The notes under the pieces are model-generated. The model was not told where the DNA came from. It did not search any database and worked only from the letters and a program-made list of their open reading frames with translations. This document shows positions 54,811 to 64,000 of a stretch of DNA of 64,000 nt, one piece after another. The DNA comes from Marinifilum sp965230805 (GTDB taxonomy: Bacteria > Bacteroidota > Bacteroidia > Bacteroidales > Marinifilaceae), in assembly GCF_965230805.1 (NCBI RefSeq), contig NZ_OZ246019.1, positions 4,154,001-4,218,000 on the forward strand, given 5' to 3'. The first letter of the stretch is position 1, and every line of letters starts with the position of its first letter. The translations under genes and the position numbers were made by a program.

Positions 54811-57093
54811 ATGCAAAAAACTAAATCATTCAACTCACTAGTGTTATTAGCATTGATGTTAGTGGCACTTCTTGCTTCGTGCCAACTAACAGGTGGAGGC
54901 ACAAATGATAAAAGCTTAACTCAATATGTCGATCCGTATATAGGTTCAGGTGGACATGGGCATGTGTTTGTTGGTGCCAGCGTGCCTTTTGGTGCCATTC
55001 AGGCTGGACCAAGTAACTTTCATAAAGGGTGGGATTGGTGTTCTGCATATCATTATTCCGATAGTATAGTAAAAGGATTTTCGCATTTGCATTTAAGTGG
55101 TACAGGAATTACCGATTTAGGAGAGTTTTTATTAATGCCAGCAGTAGGAGAATTAAAAATCAATCCTGGAACACAGGAAAACCCTGAAGAAGGCTATGCT
55201 TCATATTATAGTCATGATTCTGAAAAAGTAGAAGCAGGATATTATAAAGTGCACTTGGATTCGTATAATATTAATATCGAGATGACTACAACAGAGCGTG
55301 TTGCAATGCATCGAATTACTTATCCAAAATCAAAGGAGTCAAGATTAATTTTAGATTTAAAAGAAGGGAACGGGGATCAGGCAACTGAGACCTTTTTTCA
55401 TAAAGTAAATGATACAATTGTAGCAGGTTACAGATATTCAACAGGCTGGGCAAACGACCAAAGGGAATACTTTGCAATGCTTGTATCTAAGCCTATCGAG
55501 AAAGTGTTGGTATATGATGACGAAAATAAACTAAGTGGAGATGTTGGAAAAGGCAAAGCAATTAAGGCTTTTCTTCAGTTTTCAACAAAGTCGTTCGAAA
55601 AGCTTAAGGTGAAATTTGGTATATCTCCTGTAAGCATGGAGAATGCCTTACTTAATATTAAGACAGAAATGCCAGGTTGGAATTTTGATGAGATTCTTGC
55701 TGCAAATAAAAGCAAATGGAATAAGGAGCTTGAAAAAGTTCAAATCGAAACCAATGATGAAGAAGCGAAAAGAGTTTTTTATACAGCAATGTATCATACC
55801 TTAATTGCACCCAATATATTTGATGATGTGAATGGCGAATACAGGGGTACTGACAATAAGGTGTACCACAATACAAACAGTACCAACTACACCTTGTTCT
55901 CGCTTTGGGATACTTACCGAACTGTACATCCGCTTTATACCATTACTCAGCAAGAAAGAGTTCCTGATATGATCAACTCGATGCTTGACATTTACAAACA
56001 ACAAGGAAAACTACCCGTATGGCATTTGCGTGGCAACGAAACCAATACAATGGTAGGTTATAGTGCCGTGCCAGTTGTGGTTGATGCATATCTAAAAGGC
56101 TTTACAGGATTTGATGTAGAATTGGCATATGAAGCAGTAAAAACAACAGCAATGGGCGATTTCGAACCAGGTGTTAAGGAATTGCAGAAATATGGCTACA
56201 TCCCTTGCGATATGATGCACGAATCGGTTGCAAGTGCAATGGAATATGCGATTAGTGATTGGGGAATTGCACAAATGGCTGAAAAGTTAGGCAAAGCAGA
56301 AGATGCTAAATATTTCAGAGAAAGATCGAAAGCTTACGAGAAATATTTCGATCCTAAAGATCGCTTTATGAAAGGTCGAATGAAAGATGGCAGTTGGAGA
56401 ACTCCTTTTGATCCACTATCTGCACAGCATAGAGTTAATGATTATTGCGAGGGAAATGCATGGCAGTATTTGTGGTTGGTTCCGCAAGACCCCGAAGGCC
56501 TAATTCAATTATTGGGAGGTGATCAACCATTCGTTACAAAATTGGATAGTCTTTTCTCCATTTCTTCCGAACTGGAAGAGGGTGCTTCTGCCGATATTAC
56601 AGGACTGATTGGCCAGTATGCACATGGCAACGAACCAAGCCATCATATTACCTATTTATACGCCTATGCAGGACAACAATACAAAACTGCAGATAAAGTT
56701 GATTATATTCTTAATGAGCTTTATACCGATCAACCGGATGGACTATGTGGTAACGAAGACTGCGGACAGATGTCGGCGTGGTATGTAATGTCTTCAATGG
56801 GTTTTTATCCGGTAAATCCAACCAACGGTTCTTATGTGTTTGGAAGACCTTTATTTAACAAAGTGAGTATTAATCTGAGCACAGACAAAAAATTTACCAT
56901 TCTTGCTACTAACAATAGCAAGGAGAATATCTATATTCGATCAGTAAAACTAAATGGACAGAACTATACCAAGTCATTTATTACCCATAAAGATATCATG
57001 AAGGGTGGAGAGTTGATTTTTGAAATGGGTGCACAACCCAATAAAGAATTTGGGGCTAAAATGGATGACAGGCCAAAATCAATTGTGTACTAA
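54811..57093 (+). CDS. GH92 alpha-mannosidase lipoprotein (first of three)
   Basis: The 760-residue protein has a lipoprotein signal (LLASCQL) and the GH92 fold: VDPYIGSGGHGHVFVGASVP, TLFSLWDTYRTVHPL, VNDYCEGNAWQYLW with the general-acid Glu, YAHGNEPSHHITYLY and CGNEDCGQMSAWYVMSSMGFYPV with the base carboxylates. GH92 enzymes are calcium-dependent exo-alpha-mannosidases. The GNEPSHH segment corresponds to the +1 subsite His-Glu associated with alpha-1,2 specificity. It is at the outer membrane, in the susCD transcript. Confidence 0.93.
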   Translation: MQKTKSFNSLVLLALMLVALLASCQLTGGGTNDKSLTQYVDPYIGSGGHGHVFVGASVPFGAIQAGPSNFHKGWDWCSAYHYSDSIVKGFSHLHLSGTGITDLGEFLLMPAVGELKINPGTQENPEEGYASYYSHDSEKVEAGYYKVHLDSYNINIEMTTTERVAMHRITYPKSKESRLILDLKEGNGDQATETFFHKVNDTIVAGYRYSTGWANDQREYFAMLVSKPIEKVLVYDDENKLSGDVGKGKAIKAFLQFSTKSFEKLKVKFGISPVSMENALLNIKTEMPGWNFDEILAANKSKWNKELEKVQIETNDEEAKRVFYTAMYHTLIAPNIFDDVNGEYRGTDNKVYHNTNSTNYTLFSLWDTYRTVHPLYTITQQERVPDMINSMLDIYKQQGKLPVWHLRGNETNTMVGYSAVPVVVDAYLKGFTGFDVELAYEAVKTTAMGDFEPGVKELQKYGYIPCDMMHESVASAMEYAISDWGIAQMAEKLGKAEDAKYFRERSKAYEKYFDPKDRFMKGRMKDGSWRTPFDPLSAQHRVNDYCEGNAWQYLWLVPQDPEGLIQLLGGDQPFVTKLDSLFSISSELEEGASADITGLIGQYAHGNEPSHHITYLYAYAGQQYKTADKVDYILNELYTDQPDGLCGNEDCGQMSAWYVMSSMGFYPVNPTNGSYVFGRPLFNKVSINLSTDKKFTILATNNSKENIYIRSVKLNGQNYTKSFITHKDIMKGGELIFEMGAQPNKEFGAKMDDRPKSIVY

Positions 57094-57170
57094 AGCGTTT
57101 TTTAGGAAATTAACCGATGATTGAATTGAATAACTTGTAAGCTTTAAACCTAAAATATTAAATAAAAGAA

Positions 57171-59468
57171 ATGAAGAGAGCAAATATCTTATTAATTCTT
57201 AGTGCGTTATTGGTTTCCTGTGTAGGAGAAAAAGAGGTGATGAAAACCAATATTGTTTCAAGTGTAGATATGGTAAACCCACTAATGGGTACCGATTCGG
57301 AACATGCACTTTCCAATGGGAACACTTATCCTGCGATAGCAGTGCCTTGGGGAATGAATTTTTGGACTCCACAAACTGGTGAAATGGGTAATGGTTGGGC
57401 CTACACTTACGATGCTTACAAAATAAGAGGAATAAAGCAAACTCATCAGCCAAGTCCGTGGATAAATGACTATGCAGCATTTTCGTTTATGGCTGTTACA
57501 GGGGATTTAAAGTTTAATGAAGATGATCGTGCTTCCTGGTTTTCGCATAAAGCGGAAGATGCTAAGCCATACGCATACGAAGTGTACTTAGCTGATTATG
57601 ATGTAAAAGCAGAAGTAACTCCAAGTGAGCGTGCTGCAATGTTTCGTTTTACTTTTCCTGAAAACGACAACTCATACATCTTATTAGATGCCTACAACAA
57701 AGGTTCAGAAGTTAAAATCATACCGGAAGAACGCAAAATTGTTGGATACTGCAGAAATAATAATGGTGGGGTTCCCGACAACTTCCACAATTATTTTGTT
57801 GCCGAATTCGATAAGGATTTTGAAATTGTTCACACCTGGAATGGAAATCAACTGAACGAAAAATCGAAAACTGCTAATGGGGATCATGTAGGAGCGGTAA
57901 TTGGTTTTAAAACCAAAAAAGGAGAAGAGGTACATGTTAAAGTAGCATCATCTTTTATCAGCAAAGAACAAGCTCAACTGAACCTGTCTAGAGAGATTGG
58001 AAATAAAAATTACACACAAGTTAAAAAAGAAGCAAAACAAGCTTGGGAAAAGGAATTTGCAAGAATAAAAGTAGAAGGAGGGACTGATGATCAGTTAGAA
58101 ACTTTTTATTCTTGTTTGTACAGAGTGTTATTATTCCCGCGTAAGTTTTACGAAATCAACGATAAAAATGAAATCGTTCATTACAGTCCTTATAATGGAG
58201 AGGTACTGCCCGGCTACATGTTTACAGATAATGGCTTTTGGGATACGTTCCGGGCAGTTTTTCCATTTTTTACAGTAATGTATCCCGAGTTAAACTCTAA
58301 AATAATGGAAGGACTGGTGAACACATACAAGGAGAGCGGATGGTTACCCGAATGGGCAAGTCCGGGTCATAGAGGCTGTATGATTGGTTCCAATTCGGCA
58401 TCAATTATTACAGATGCTTACCTGAAAGGAATTAAGGGATACGATATTGAAACCTTGTACGAGGCCATCATTAAAAATACCAATGGCTATAATAAAGAGG
58501 TAACATCGGTAGGTAGATATGGAGCCGAATATTACAACAAATTAGGATATGTTCCTTATAATGTAGGCATTCATGAAAATACAGCAAGAACTTTAGAATA
58601 CGCTTACGCTGATTTTTGTGTTTGGAAGTTGGCGCAAGAATTGGGTCGACCAAAGAATGAGATCGACCTGTTTGCAAAAAAGGCTCTAAACTACAAGAAT
58701 GTATTCGATAAAGAATCTGGTTTAATGCGAGGTAAAAATGAAGATGGAACATTCCAATCTCCATTTAATCCATTAAAATGGGGCGATGCTTTTACCGAAG
58801 GAAACAGCTTGCATTATACCTGGTCGGTTTTCCAGGATATCAATGGCCTAATTGATTTAATGGGAGGAAAAGACAAGTTTATCTCTACCTTAGATGGTGT
58901 TTTCGAAATGCCACCCAAATTTGATGACTCCTATTATGGTTTCACCATTCATGAAATTAGAGAAATGCAAATTGTGAATATGGGTAATTATGCACATGGT
59001 AACCAGCCAATTCAGCACATGATTTATTTATATAATTATGCAGGACAACCATGGAAAACCCAAAGCCGCGTGCGCGATGTAATGGATAAATTGTATACCC
59101 CTCAGGCTGATGGGTATTGTGGCGATGAAGACAATGGGCAAACTTCGGCCTGGTATGTTTTCAGTTCCATGGGATTTTATCCTGTATGCCCGGGAACCGA
59201 CCAATATGTATTGGGATCACCATTATTCGATAAAGTTACCCTGAGCCTAGAGAATGGAAACACATTTACCATCTCTAGTTCTAATAACTCTAAGGAAAAT
59301 GTATTTGTAAATGCAGTAAGCTTAAATGGCAAGTCGCATAACTTCAACTACATCAAACACGAAGATATTCAAAACGGTGGTGAGTTAAATTTCGAGATGT
59401 CTGTAAAAGCAAATAAAGAAAGAGGAATATCAAAGGAGTCTTATCCATACTCAATGAGTACTAAATAA
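57171..59468 (+). CDS. GH92 alpha-mannosidase lipoprotein (second of three)
   Basis: The 765-residue lipoprotein (LLVSCVGE) is a GH92 enzyme: VNPLMGTDSEHALSNGNTYPAI, FWDTFRAVFPFF, FTEGNSLHYTWSVF with the acid Glu, YAHGNQPIQHMIYLY and CGDEDNGQTSAWYVFSSMGFYPV. Here the +1-subsite Glu of the alpha-1,2 enzymes is Gln, and EGNAWQY is EGNSLHY. A Gln at this place is reported for a GH92 acting on phosphorylated mannosides, so this paralogue may have a different specificity. It lies 77 nt after the first GH92 and is closed by a terminator. Confidence 0.92.
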   Translation: MKRANILLILSALLVSCVGEKEVMKTNIVSSVDMVNPLMGTDSEHALSNGNTYPAIAVPWGMNFWTPQTGEMGNGWAYTYDAYKIRGIKQTHQPSPWINDYAAFSFMAVTGDLKFNEDDRASWFSHKAEDAKPYAYEVYLADYDVKAEVTPSERAAMFRFTFPENDNSYILLDAYNKGSEVKIIPEERKIVGYCRNNNGGVPDNFHNYFVAEFDKDFEIVHTWNGNQLNEKSKTANGDHVGAVIGFKTKKGEEVHVKVASSFISKEQAQLNLSREIGNKNYTQVKKEAKQAWEKEFARIKVEGGTDDQLETFYSCLYRVLLFPRKFYEINDKNEIVHYSPYNGEVLPGYMFTDNGFWDTFRAVFPFFTVMYPELNSKIMEGLVNTYKESGWLPEWASPGHRGCMIGSNSASIITDAYLKGIKGYDIETLYEAIIKNTNGYNKEVTSVGRYGAEYYNKLGYVPYNVGIHENTARTLEYAYADFCVWKLAQELGRPKNEIDLFAKKALNYKNVFDKESGLMRGKNEDGTFQSPFNPLKWGDAFTEGNSLHYTWSVFQDINGLIDLMGGKDKFISTLDGVFEMPPKFDDSYYGFTIHEIREMQIVNMGNYAHGNQPIQHMIYLYNYAGQPWKTQSRVRDVMDKLYTPQADGYCGDEDNGQTSAWYVFSSMGFYPVCPGTDQYVLGSPLFDKVTLSLENGNTFTISSSNNSKENVFVNAVSLNGKSHNFNYIKHEDIQNGGELNFEMSVKANKERGISKESYPYSMSTK

Positions 59469-59504
59469 GAATCCTAAATTAGATATCATTCTGATATAGT
59501 TAGT

Positions 59505-59537
59505 TAAAAGCTCATTGATTCTTCTTTGAGCTTTTTT
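59505..59537 (+). terminator. Intrinsic terminator ending the susC transcript
   Basis: AAAAGCTCA and TGAGCTTTTTT pair around a 12-nt loop followed by a T-run. It separates the susC transcript from the third GH92. Confidence 0.75.
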
Positions 59538-59597
59538 CCAATTTAACAAGGAGTGTGAGTTGTTTTCCGGTAAGCAGTAAATTATTTTTACACTGGT

Positions 59598-59681
59598 TTA
59601 ATTAATAATTCACCTAATTGATTAATCTATATATTAATCCCCATTTAATCTTGAATGGCTTATTTTGAAAAATAGATTAAT
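59598..59681 (+). promoter_or_regulatory. TTAAT direct repeats upstream of the third GH92
   Basis: TTAAT begins at 59598, 59602, 59622, 59634, 59645 and 59677; the trio 59622/59634/59645 is spaced 12 and 11 bp and reads TTAATC each time. The pattern matches the susC upstream region. A further inverted repeat, CCGATCGGGA (59691-59700) and TCCCGTTCGG (59720-59729, one mismatch), lies between these sites and the start. Confidence 0.7.
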
Positions 59682-59767
59682 AATAAAGAACCGATCGGGA
59701 AAAGCTTGGCTGGCAATAGTCCCGTTCGGTATTGTTTTACGAATTCAACACCTACAAAATCTAAATC

Positions 59768-62008
59768 ATGAAACGCATACCAGGAATTGTAATTCTACTG
59801 TTTTTTTGCTTTAATGGCTTTGGACAATATACCAACTATGTAAATCCCTTTATTGGAAGCACCAACTTTGGAACCACTAATCCGGGTGCGATACTGCCAC
59901 GTGGAATGGTATCCGTAACCCCGTTTAATGTCTCCGGTTCGGATATCAACAAATACGATAAAGATGCACGCTGGTGGTCTACTCCATACTCTTGGGATAA
60001 CTCCTTCCTTACGGGATTTTCGCATGTGAACCTGAGTGGAGTGGGCTGTCCCGAATTGGGAGTAATCCTATTGATGCCAACAAGGGGTAAGATACTGGCA
60101 GATCACAAGCAATATGGTTCTGTTATGAAAAACCAAGAGGCATCACCAGGCTATTATGCTACCGAACTTGAAAAGTACAATATCAAGGCGGAGCTGACCG
60201 CTACCAAACGAACAGGAATTAGCCGATATACTTTTCCGAAAGGCGAATCGAATATTTTATTGAATCTGGGATTAGGATTAACCAACGAGCTGGGGGCTAA
60301 GCTCAGAATCGTTAACCACAAAGAAATTGAAGGTTCGAGAATGACAGGTTCTTTTTGTTATAAGGATGGATCGGAGCGCCCTGTTTACTTTGTAGCCCGA
60401 TTCAGCAAGCCTGCTAAGAAATTTGGAGTTTGGAAAAATATGCCCGAACTACAGGCCGAAGCAGAATGGAGTAAAACCTCAGGCCAATACAAATACTACG
60501 ATGCCTTTACCGGTGATATGTTTGGAAACGAAATAGGAGCGTATTTTACTTTTGATACCGAAGATAAAGAACAAATTATTGTTGAAATTGGAGTGTCCTA
60601 TGTGAGTATAGAAAATGCACGTTTGAATCTGGAAGCAGAATCGAATGATTTTGATTTCGAAAAAACAAGAACCGAAGCAAAGAAAGAATGGAACGATATC
60701 TTGGGAAGGGTAAAGGTTGAAGGCGGATCCATAGATCAGAAAACCATTTTCTACACGGCTTTGTACCATACTCAAATTCATCCCAATATCATTAACGATG
60801 TAAACGGACAATATCCTGCAATGGAATCGTTCGAGATTAAAGAAACCAAGGATTGTAATCGATATACAGTCTTTTCTTTGTGGGATACCTACCGAAACTT
60901 TCATCCCTTAATGGCACTTCTTTATCCGCAGGAACAGTTGGATATGGTTCGTTCTATGGTAGATATGTACAAGGAAAGTGGCTGGTTGCCTAAGTGGGAA
61001 TTAAACTCAAAAGAAACTCATGTGATGGAAGGCGACCCGGCAATTCCTGTTATTGTAGATTCGTATATGCGTGGTTTAACCGATTTTGATGTAGATGCTG
61101 CCTATGAAGCAATGCATAAATCGGCCACTATCGAAGGAGCAAAAAACAAATTGCGCCCCGATATCGACCATTACCTGGCAAAAGGCTATGTGCCAATCGA
61201 AAAGGAATTTGATAACTCTGTATCGCATGCACTGGAGTATTATATTGCAGATTGGAATCTGGCGCAATTTGCAAAAGCACTTGGCAAGAAAGCAGATTAT
61301 CAGAGGTTTTTAAATCAATCTAAAGGATATAAAAATTACTATTCGGAAGAGTTTGGAGTATTAAGGCCTAAACTTTCTGATGGTACTTTCCTAAAGAATT
61401 TTGATCCGAAACAGGGCGAAAACTTTGAACCTTGTCCGGGCTTTCACGAAGGAACAGCTTGGCAGTATACTTTTTGTGTGCCTCACGATATTAAGGGGCT
61501 AAGCAAATTAATGGGAGGCAAAAAGAAATTTGTAGATAAGCTGCAAATGGTTTTCGATGAGGATCTGTACGATATGGCCAATGAGCCGGATATCCATTAT
61601 CCATATCTCTTTAACTATTTTAAGGGCCAAGAATGGAGAACTCAGAAAGAAGTTCGCCGCATAGTGAATCAATATTACAAAAATGCTCCTGACGGAATAC
61701 CCGGTAACGATGATTGCGGAACCCTATCGGCTTGGGTAGTGTACAGCATGATGGGGATGTATCCCGTTTGTCCGGGAAATACCGATTATGCATTAAGCTC
61801 TCCGGTTTTCGATAAAATTACCATTGAACTAAATCAAGAGTTTTATCCCGGAAAAAAACTGGAAATCCTTACAAAGAAAAGCAATGCCAATGATATTTAT
61901 ATCAAGAGCATTAAGCGAAATGCTTCGAATCATTCGGGCTACTTTATCAATCATTCCGACTTGGTAAAAGGAGGAACAATTGAATTTGAATTAAAATCAC
62001 GTAAGTAA
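59768..62008 (+). CDS. GH92 alpha-mannosidase (third of three)
   Basis: The 746-residue protein has a cleavable signal peptide (FFCFNGFGQY) rather than a lipobox, so it is probably periplasmic. It has the GH92 motifs VNPFIGSTNFGTTNPGAILP, TVFSLWDTYRNFHPL, FHEGTAWQYTFCVPHD (acid Glu), MANEPDIHYPYLFNY and PGNDDCGTLSAWVVYSMMGMYPV. The base motif GQxSAWYV is changed to GTLSAWVV and the +1 segment differs from both others, so specificity probably differs. It shares a transcript with the symporter 18 nt downstream. Confidence 0.92.
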   Translation: MKRIPGIVILLFFCFNGFGQYTNYVNPFIGSTNFGTTNPGAILPRGMVSVTPFNVSGSDINKYDKDARWWSTPYSWDNSFLTGFSHVNLSGVGCPELGVILLMPTRGKILADHKQYGSVMKNQEASPGYYATELEKYNIKAELTATKRTGISRYTFPKGESNILLNLGLGLTNELGAKLRIVNHKEIEGSRMTGSFCYKDGSERPVYFVARFSKPAKKFGVWKNMPELQAEAEWSKTSGQYKYYDAFTGDMFGNEIGAYFTFDTEDKEQIIVEIGVSYVSIENARLNLEAESNDFDFEKTRTEAKKEWNDILGRVKVEGGSIDQKTIFYTALYHTQIHPNIINDVNGQYPAMESFEIKETKDCNRYTVFSLWDTYRNFHPLMALLYPQEQLDMVRSMVDMYKESGWLPKWELNSKETHVMEGDPAIPVIVDSYMRGLTDFDVDAAYEAMHKSATIEGAKNKLRPDIDHYLAKGYVPIEKEFDNSVSHALEYYIADWNLAQFAKALGKKADYQRFLNQSKGYKNYYSEEFGVLRPKLSDGTFLKNFDPKQGENFEPCPGFHEGTAWQYTFCVPHDIKGLSKLMGGKKKFVDKLQMVFDEDLYDMANEPDIHYPYLFNYFKGQEWRTQKEVRRIVNQYYKNAPDGIPGNDDCGTLSAWVVYSMMGMYPVCPGNTDYALSSPVFDKITIELNQEFYPGKKLEILTKKSNANDIYIKSIKRNASNHSGYFINHSDLVKGGTIEFELKSRK

Positions 62009-62026
62009 AAACTAACTCAAACTACA

Positions 62027-63910
62027 ATGAATCTATCAGTACTCGACATTTCCATTATTATTGGATACATCATTTTAACCATTACTATTGGTTATCTGCT
62101 GTCGGCTAAGGCATCAAAAAACTTATCGAATTATTTTTTAGGAGGCAATAAAATTCCTTGGTACATGCTTGGGGTTTCCAATGCTTCGGGCATGTTCGAC
62201 ATTACCGGAACCATGTGGACAGTAACCATACTGTTTGTTTATGGTTTAAAATCGGTATGGATACCATGGCTTTGGCCGGTTTGGAACCAGATTTTTTTAA
62301 TGATGTTTTTGGCAATTTGGTTGCGCCGCTCCAATGTAATGACCGGAGCTGAATGGTTAAAAACAAGGTTCGGCAATGACAAAGGTTCGCAGTTATCGCA
62401 TTTAATTGTGGTACTTTTTGCCATAGTTAGTGTTATAGGTTTTATTACTTACGGATTTGTTGGAGTAGGGAAGTTTGCACAAACATTTTTTCCGTGGAAC
62501 TTGCAAACTCACTTGATGGGAATTACCATTAATTCTGAGAACATGTACGCCATTATTATTATGGGTGTAACTACACTTTACGTGATAAAAGGAGGGATGT
62601 ACTCGGTGGTATTTACCGAGGTCTTGCAGTTTGTAATCATGACCATTGCCTGTATTATGGTTGGGGTAATAGCCATGTCGCTGGTTACGCCCGAGCAAAT
62701 ATCAGGTGCCATTCCCGAAGGATGGAAAGACATTTTCTTTGGATGGAACCTTAACCTGAATTGGGACAACCTAATACCCGCCGTTAACAATAAGATCGAA
62801 ACCGATGGTTATTCTTTGTTCTCGGTACTGATGATGATGATGTTATTTAAAGGAGTATTGGTAAGTATCGCAGGTCCTGTACCCAGTTACGATATGCAAA
62901 GAATTTTATCAACCGAAACTCCTAAAGATGCTGCCAAAATGAGTGGTATTGTTTCGCTTGTACTCTTTGTTCCAAGGTATTTAATGATTACCGGTTTGGC
63001 AGTGTTGGCTTTGGTGTATTTGGCTCCTGAATTCAATAAAATGGGAACAAACATCGATTTTGAAATGGTACTGCCTTATGCTTTAAATAACTTTATTCCG
63101 GTTGGAGCAAAAGGATTGTTACTGGCTGGTTTGGTAGCTGCCTTCATGTCTACTTTTGCCGCAAATGTAAATGCCGGTCCGGCTTATATTGTTAACGATA
63201 TCTATAAAAAATTTATAAACCCCAATGCCTCACAAAAAAAATACATTCGAATGTCGTATTTGGCATCTTTTGCAGTGGTGGCAGTTGGAATATTCTTTGG
63301 CTTTTTTGCCGAAAGTATCGATACAGTAATGAAATGGTTGGTAGGAGCTTTGTTTGGTGGATATACCGCATCGAACCTGTTAAAATGGATTTGGTGGCGA
63401 TTCAACGGATTTGGATATTTTTATGGAATGCTTGCAGGTTTGGTAGCATCCTTAGTTGCACCCTTGGCTTTCCCCGAAGTATCGCCAATCTACGCCTTCC
63501 CGTTTATTTTCTTCTTTGCATTGGCATCGTCAATTATTGGTAGTTTGCTTACCAAACCTGAGCCTGACGAGGTATTGATAAAATTCTACGATAGTGTTCG
63601 CCCTTGGGGATTTTGGAAGCCGGTGTACCTAAAATTGAAAGAACAAAAGCCTGAAGCAAAACCAAATAATGATTTTTGGAGAGATATGATGAACTGTACC
63701 ATTGGTACAGGTTGGCAGATGATGTTGATACTTATTCCTATTTATTTGATGATTGGTGAATTTATGTCTCTAACCTGGGTAATTGTTCTATTTGTGGTAT
63801 CGAGCGTAGTGCTTTATTTTACTTGGTATCGAAAACTGAAAGATTATCCTGATGACTACAAGCATGAGGCTAAAAAAGAAGAAGACAATAAAGAAAGAAA
63901 ATTGGCTTGA
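62027..63910 (+). CDS. Sodium/solute symporter family transporter
   Basis: The 627-residue protein is an SSS (SLC5-type) transporter with about 14 hydrophobic segments: SNYFLGGNKIPWYMLGVSNASGMFDITG, WLKTRFGNDKG, IKGGMYSVVFTEVLQFVIMT, KGVLVSIAGPVPSYDMQRIL and GAKGLLLAGLVAAFMSTFAANVNAGPAYIVND. The C-terminus has an added hydrophilic stretch and two further helices. In a transcript with a GH92 enzyme it probably imports mannose with sodium. Confidence 0.9.
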   Translation: MNLSVLDISIIIGYIILTITIGYLLSAKASKNLSNYFLGGNKIPWYMLGVSNASGMFDITGTMWTVTILFVYGLKSVWIPWLWPVWNQIFLMMFLAIWLRRSNVMTGAEWLKTRFGNDKGSQLSHLIVVLFAIVSVIGFITYGFVGVGKFAQTFFPWNLQTHLMGITINSENMYAIIIMGVTTLYVIKGGMYSVVFTEVLQFVIMTIACIMVGVIAMSLVTPEQISGAIPEGWKDIFFGWNLNLNWDNLIPAVNNKIETDGYSLFSVLMMMMLFKGVLVSIAGPVPSYDMQRILSTETPKDAAKMSGIVSLVLFVPRYLMITGLAVLALVYLAPEFNKMGTNIDFEMVLPYALNNFIPVGAKGLLLAGLVAAFMSTFAANVNAGPAYIVNDIYKKFINPNASQKKYIRMSYLASFAVVAVGIFFGFFAESIDTVMKWLVGALFGGYTASNLLKWIWWRFNGFGYFYGMLAGLVASLVAPLAFPEVSPIYAFPFIFFFALASSIIGSLLTKPEPDEVLIKFYDSVRPWGFWKPVYLKLKEQKPEAKPNNDFWRDMMNCTIGTGWQMMLILIPIYLMIGEFMSLTWVIVLFVVSSVVLYFTWYRKLKDYPDDYKHEAKKEEDNKERKLA

Positions 63911-63916
63911 TAGTGT

Positions 63917-63985
63917 TAAACTGCCTAAAGTACTTAAGGTAATTGGAGTGACTGAAGTACTTAGCGTGCCTGACGTATAAAACTG
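63917..63985 (+). repeat. 9-bp periodic repeats at the window end
   Basis: Successive 9-mers CTTAAGGTA, ATTGGAGTG, ACTGAAGTA, CTTAGCGTG and CCTGACGTA share the form nnTnAnGTn. The array starts directly after the symporter stop and decays near the window edge. One frame reads LKV-IGV-TEV-LSV-PDV, with no start codon. Confidence 0.6.
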
Positions 63986-64000
63986 AATGAAGGACTTAAA

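Overview
The window is AT-rich chromosomal DNA from a member of the Bacteroidota, most likely a marine or anaerobic Marinilabiliales/Marinifilaceae-type organism. The signs are a SusC/SusD pair, a type IX secretion sorting domain, an LruC-domain lipoprotein, pyrB-pyrI, and promoters of the Bacteroidota form (TTTG, about 19-21 nt, TAnnTTTG). The assignment below phylum level is inference. No tRNA, rRNA, CRISPR array or transposase gene was seen.

Layout. 1-2100: a helical protein of unknown function behind a leader made of eight hairpin-like 37-42 bp repeats, then a 240-bp sequence in 2.4 tandem copies. 2.1-9.0 kb: a secreted C69 dipeptidase, then a minus-strand operon (membrane protein, HTH_34 regulator, creD, dgkA, methyltransferase) with two near-identical palindromic operators; dgkA is split by a 264-bp MITE. 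7.7-13.9 kb: FKBP and LruC lipoproteins and a disulfide-less flavoprotein. 14-25.5 kb: housekeeping genes (pyrI-pyrB behind an attenuator, yigZ, an EamA transporter, dnaA, an MCE protein, an amidase, lptD, pabA/trpG, ridA). 25.6-30.2 kb: a 21-bp-period repeat array ahead of a second helical protein, then two secreted proteins.

30.6-37.5 kb is a duplicated sensory module: two [FeFe]-hydrogenase-like proteins with ferredoxin, Fe-S and PAS domains, each followed by a SpoIIE/PP2C-type phosphatase, with a thioredoxin-like ferredoxin between the two halves and a single-domain response regulator converging at the end. It looks like an H2 or redox signalling device rather than a respiratory hydrogenase.

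37.7-40.7 kb: a T9SS-secreted trypsin-like protease and proC. 40.9-64 kb is a mannose/alpha-mannoside locus. A LacI regulator, MFS sugar permease and ROK kinase form one operon. A transmembrane one-component regulator (LamG, kelch propeller, TM, winged helix, BTAD-like helices) diverges from susC, susD, a LamG lipoprotein and two GH92 mannosidases. A third GH92 plus a sodium/solute symporter form a separate transcript. TTAAT direct repeats at about 11-bp spacing lie upstream of both susC and the third GH92, the type of site bound by SARP-like winged-helix regulators, so both transcripts are probably controlled by this regulator.

A MITE family (about 254-264 bp, 6-bp target duplications TATTTA/TAAATA where preserved) occurs as three full copies plus one orphan end.
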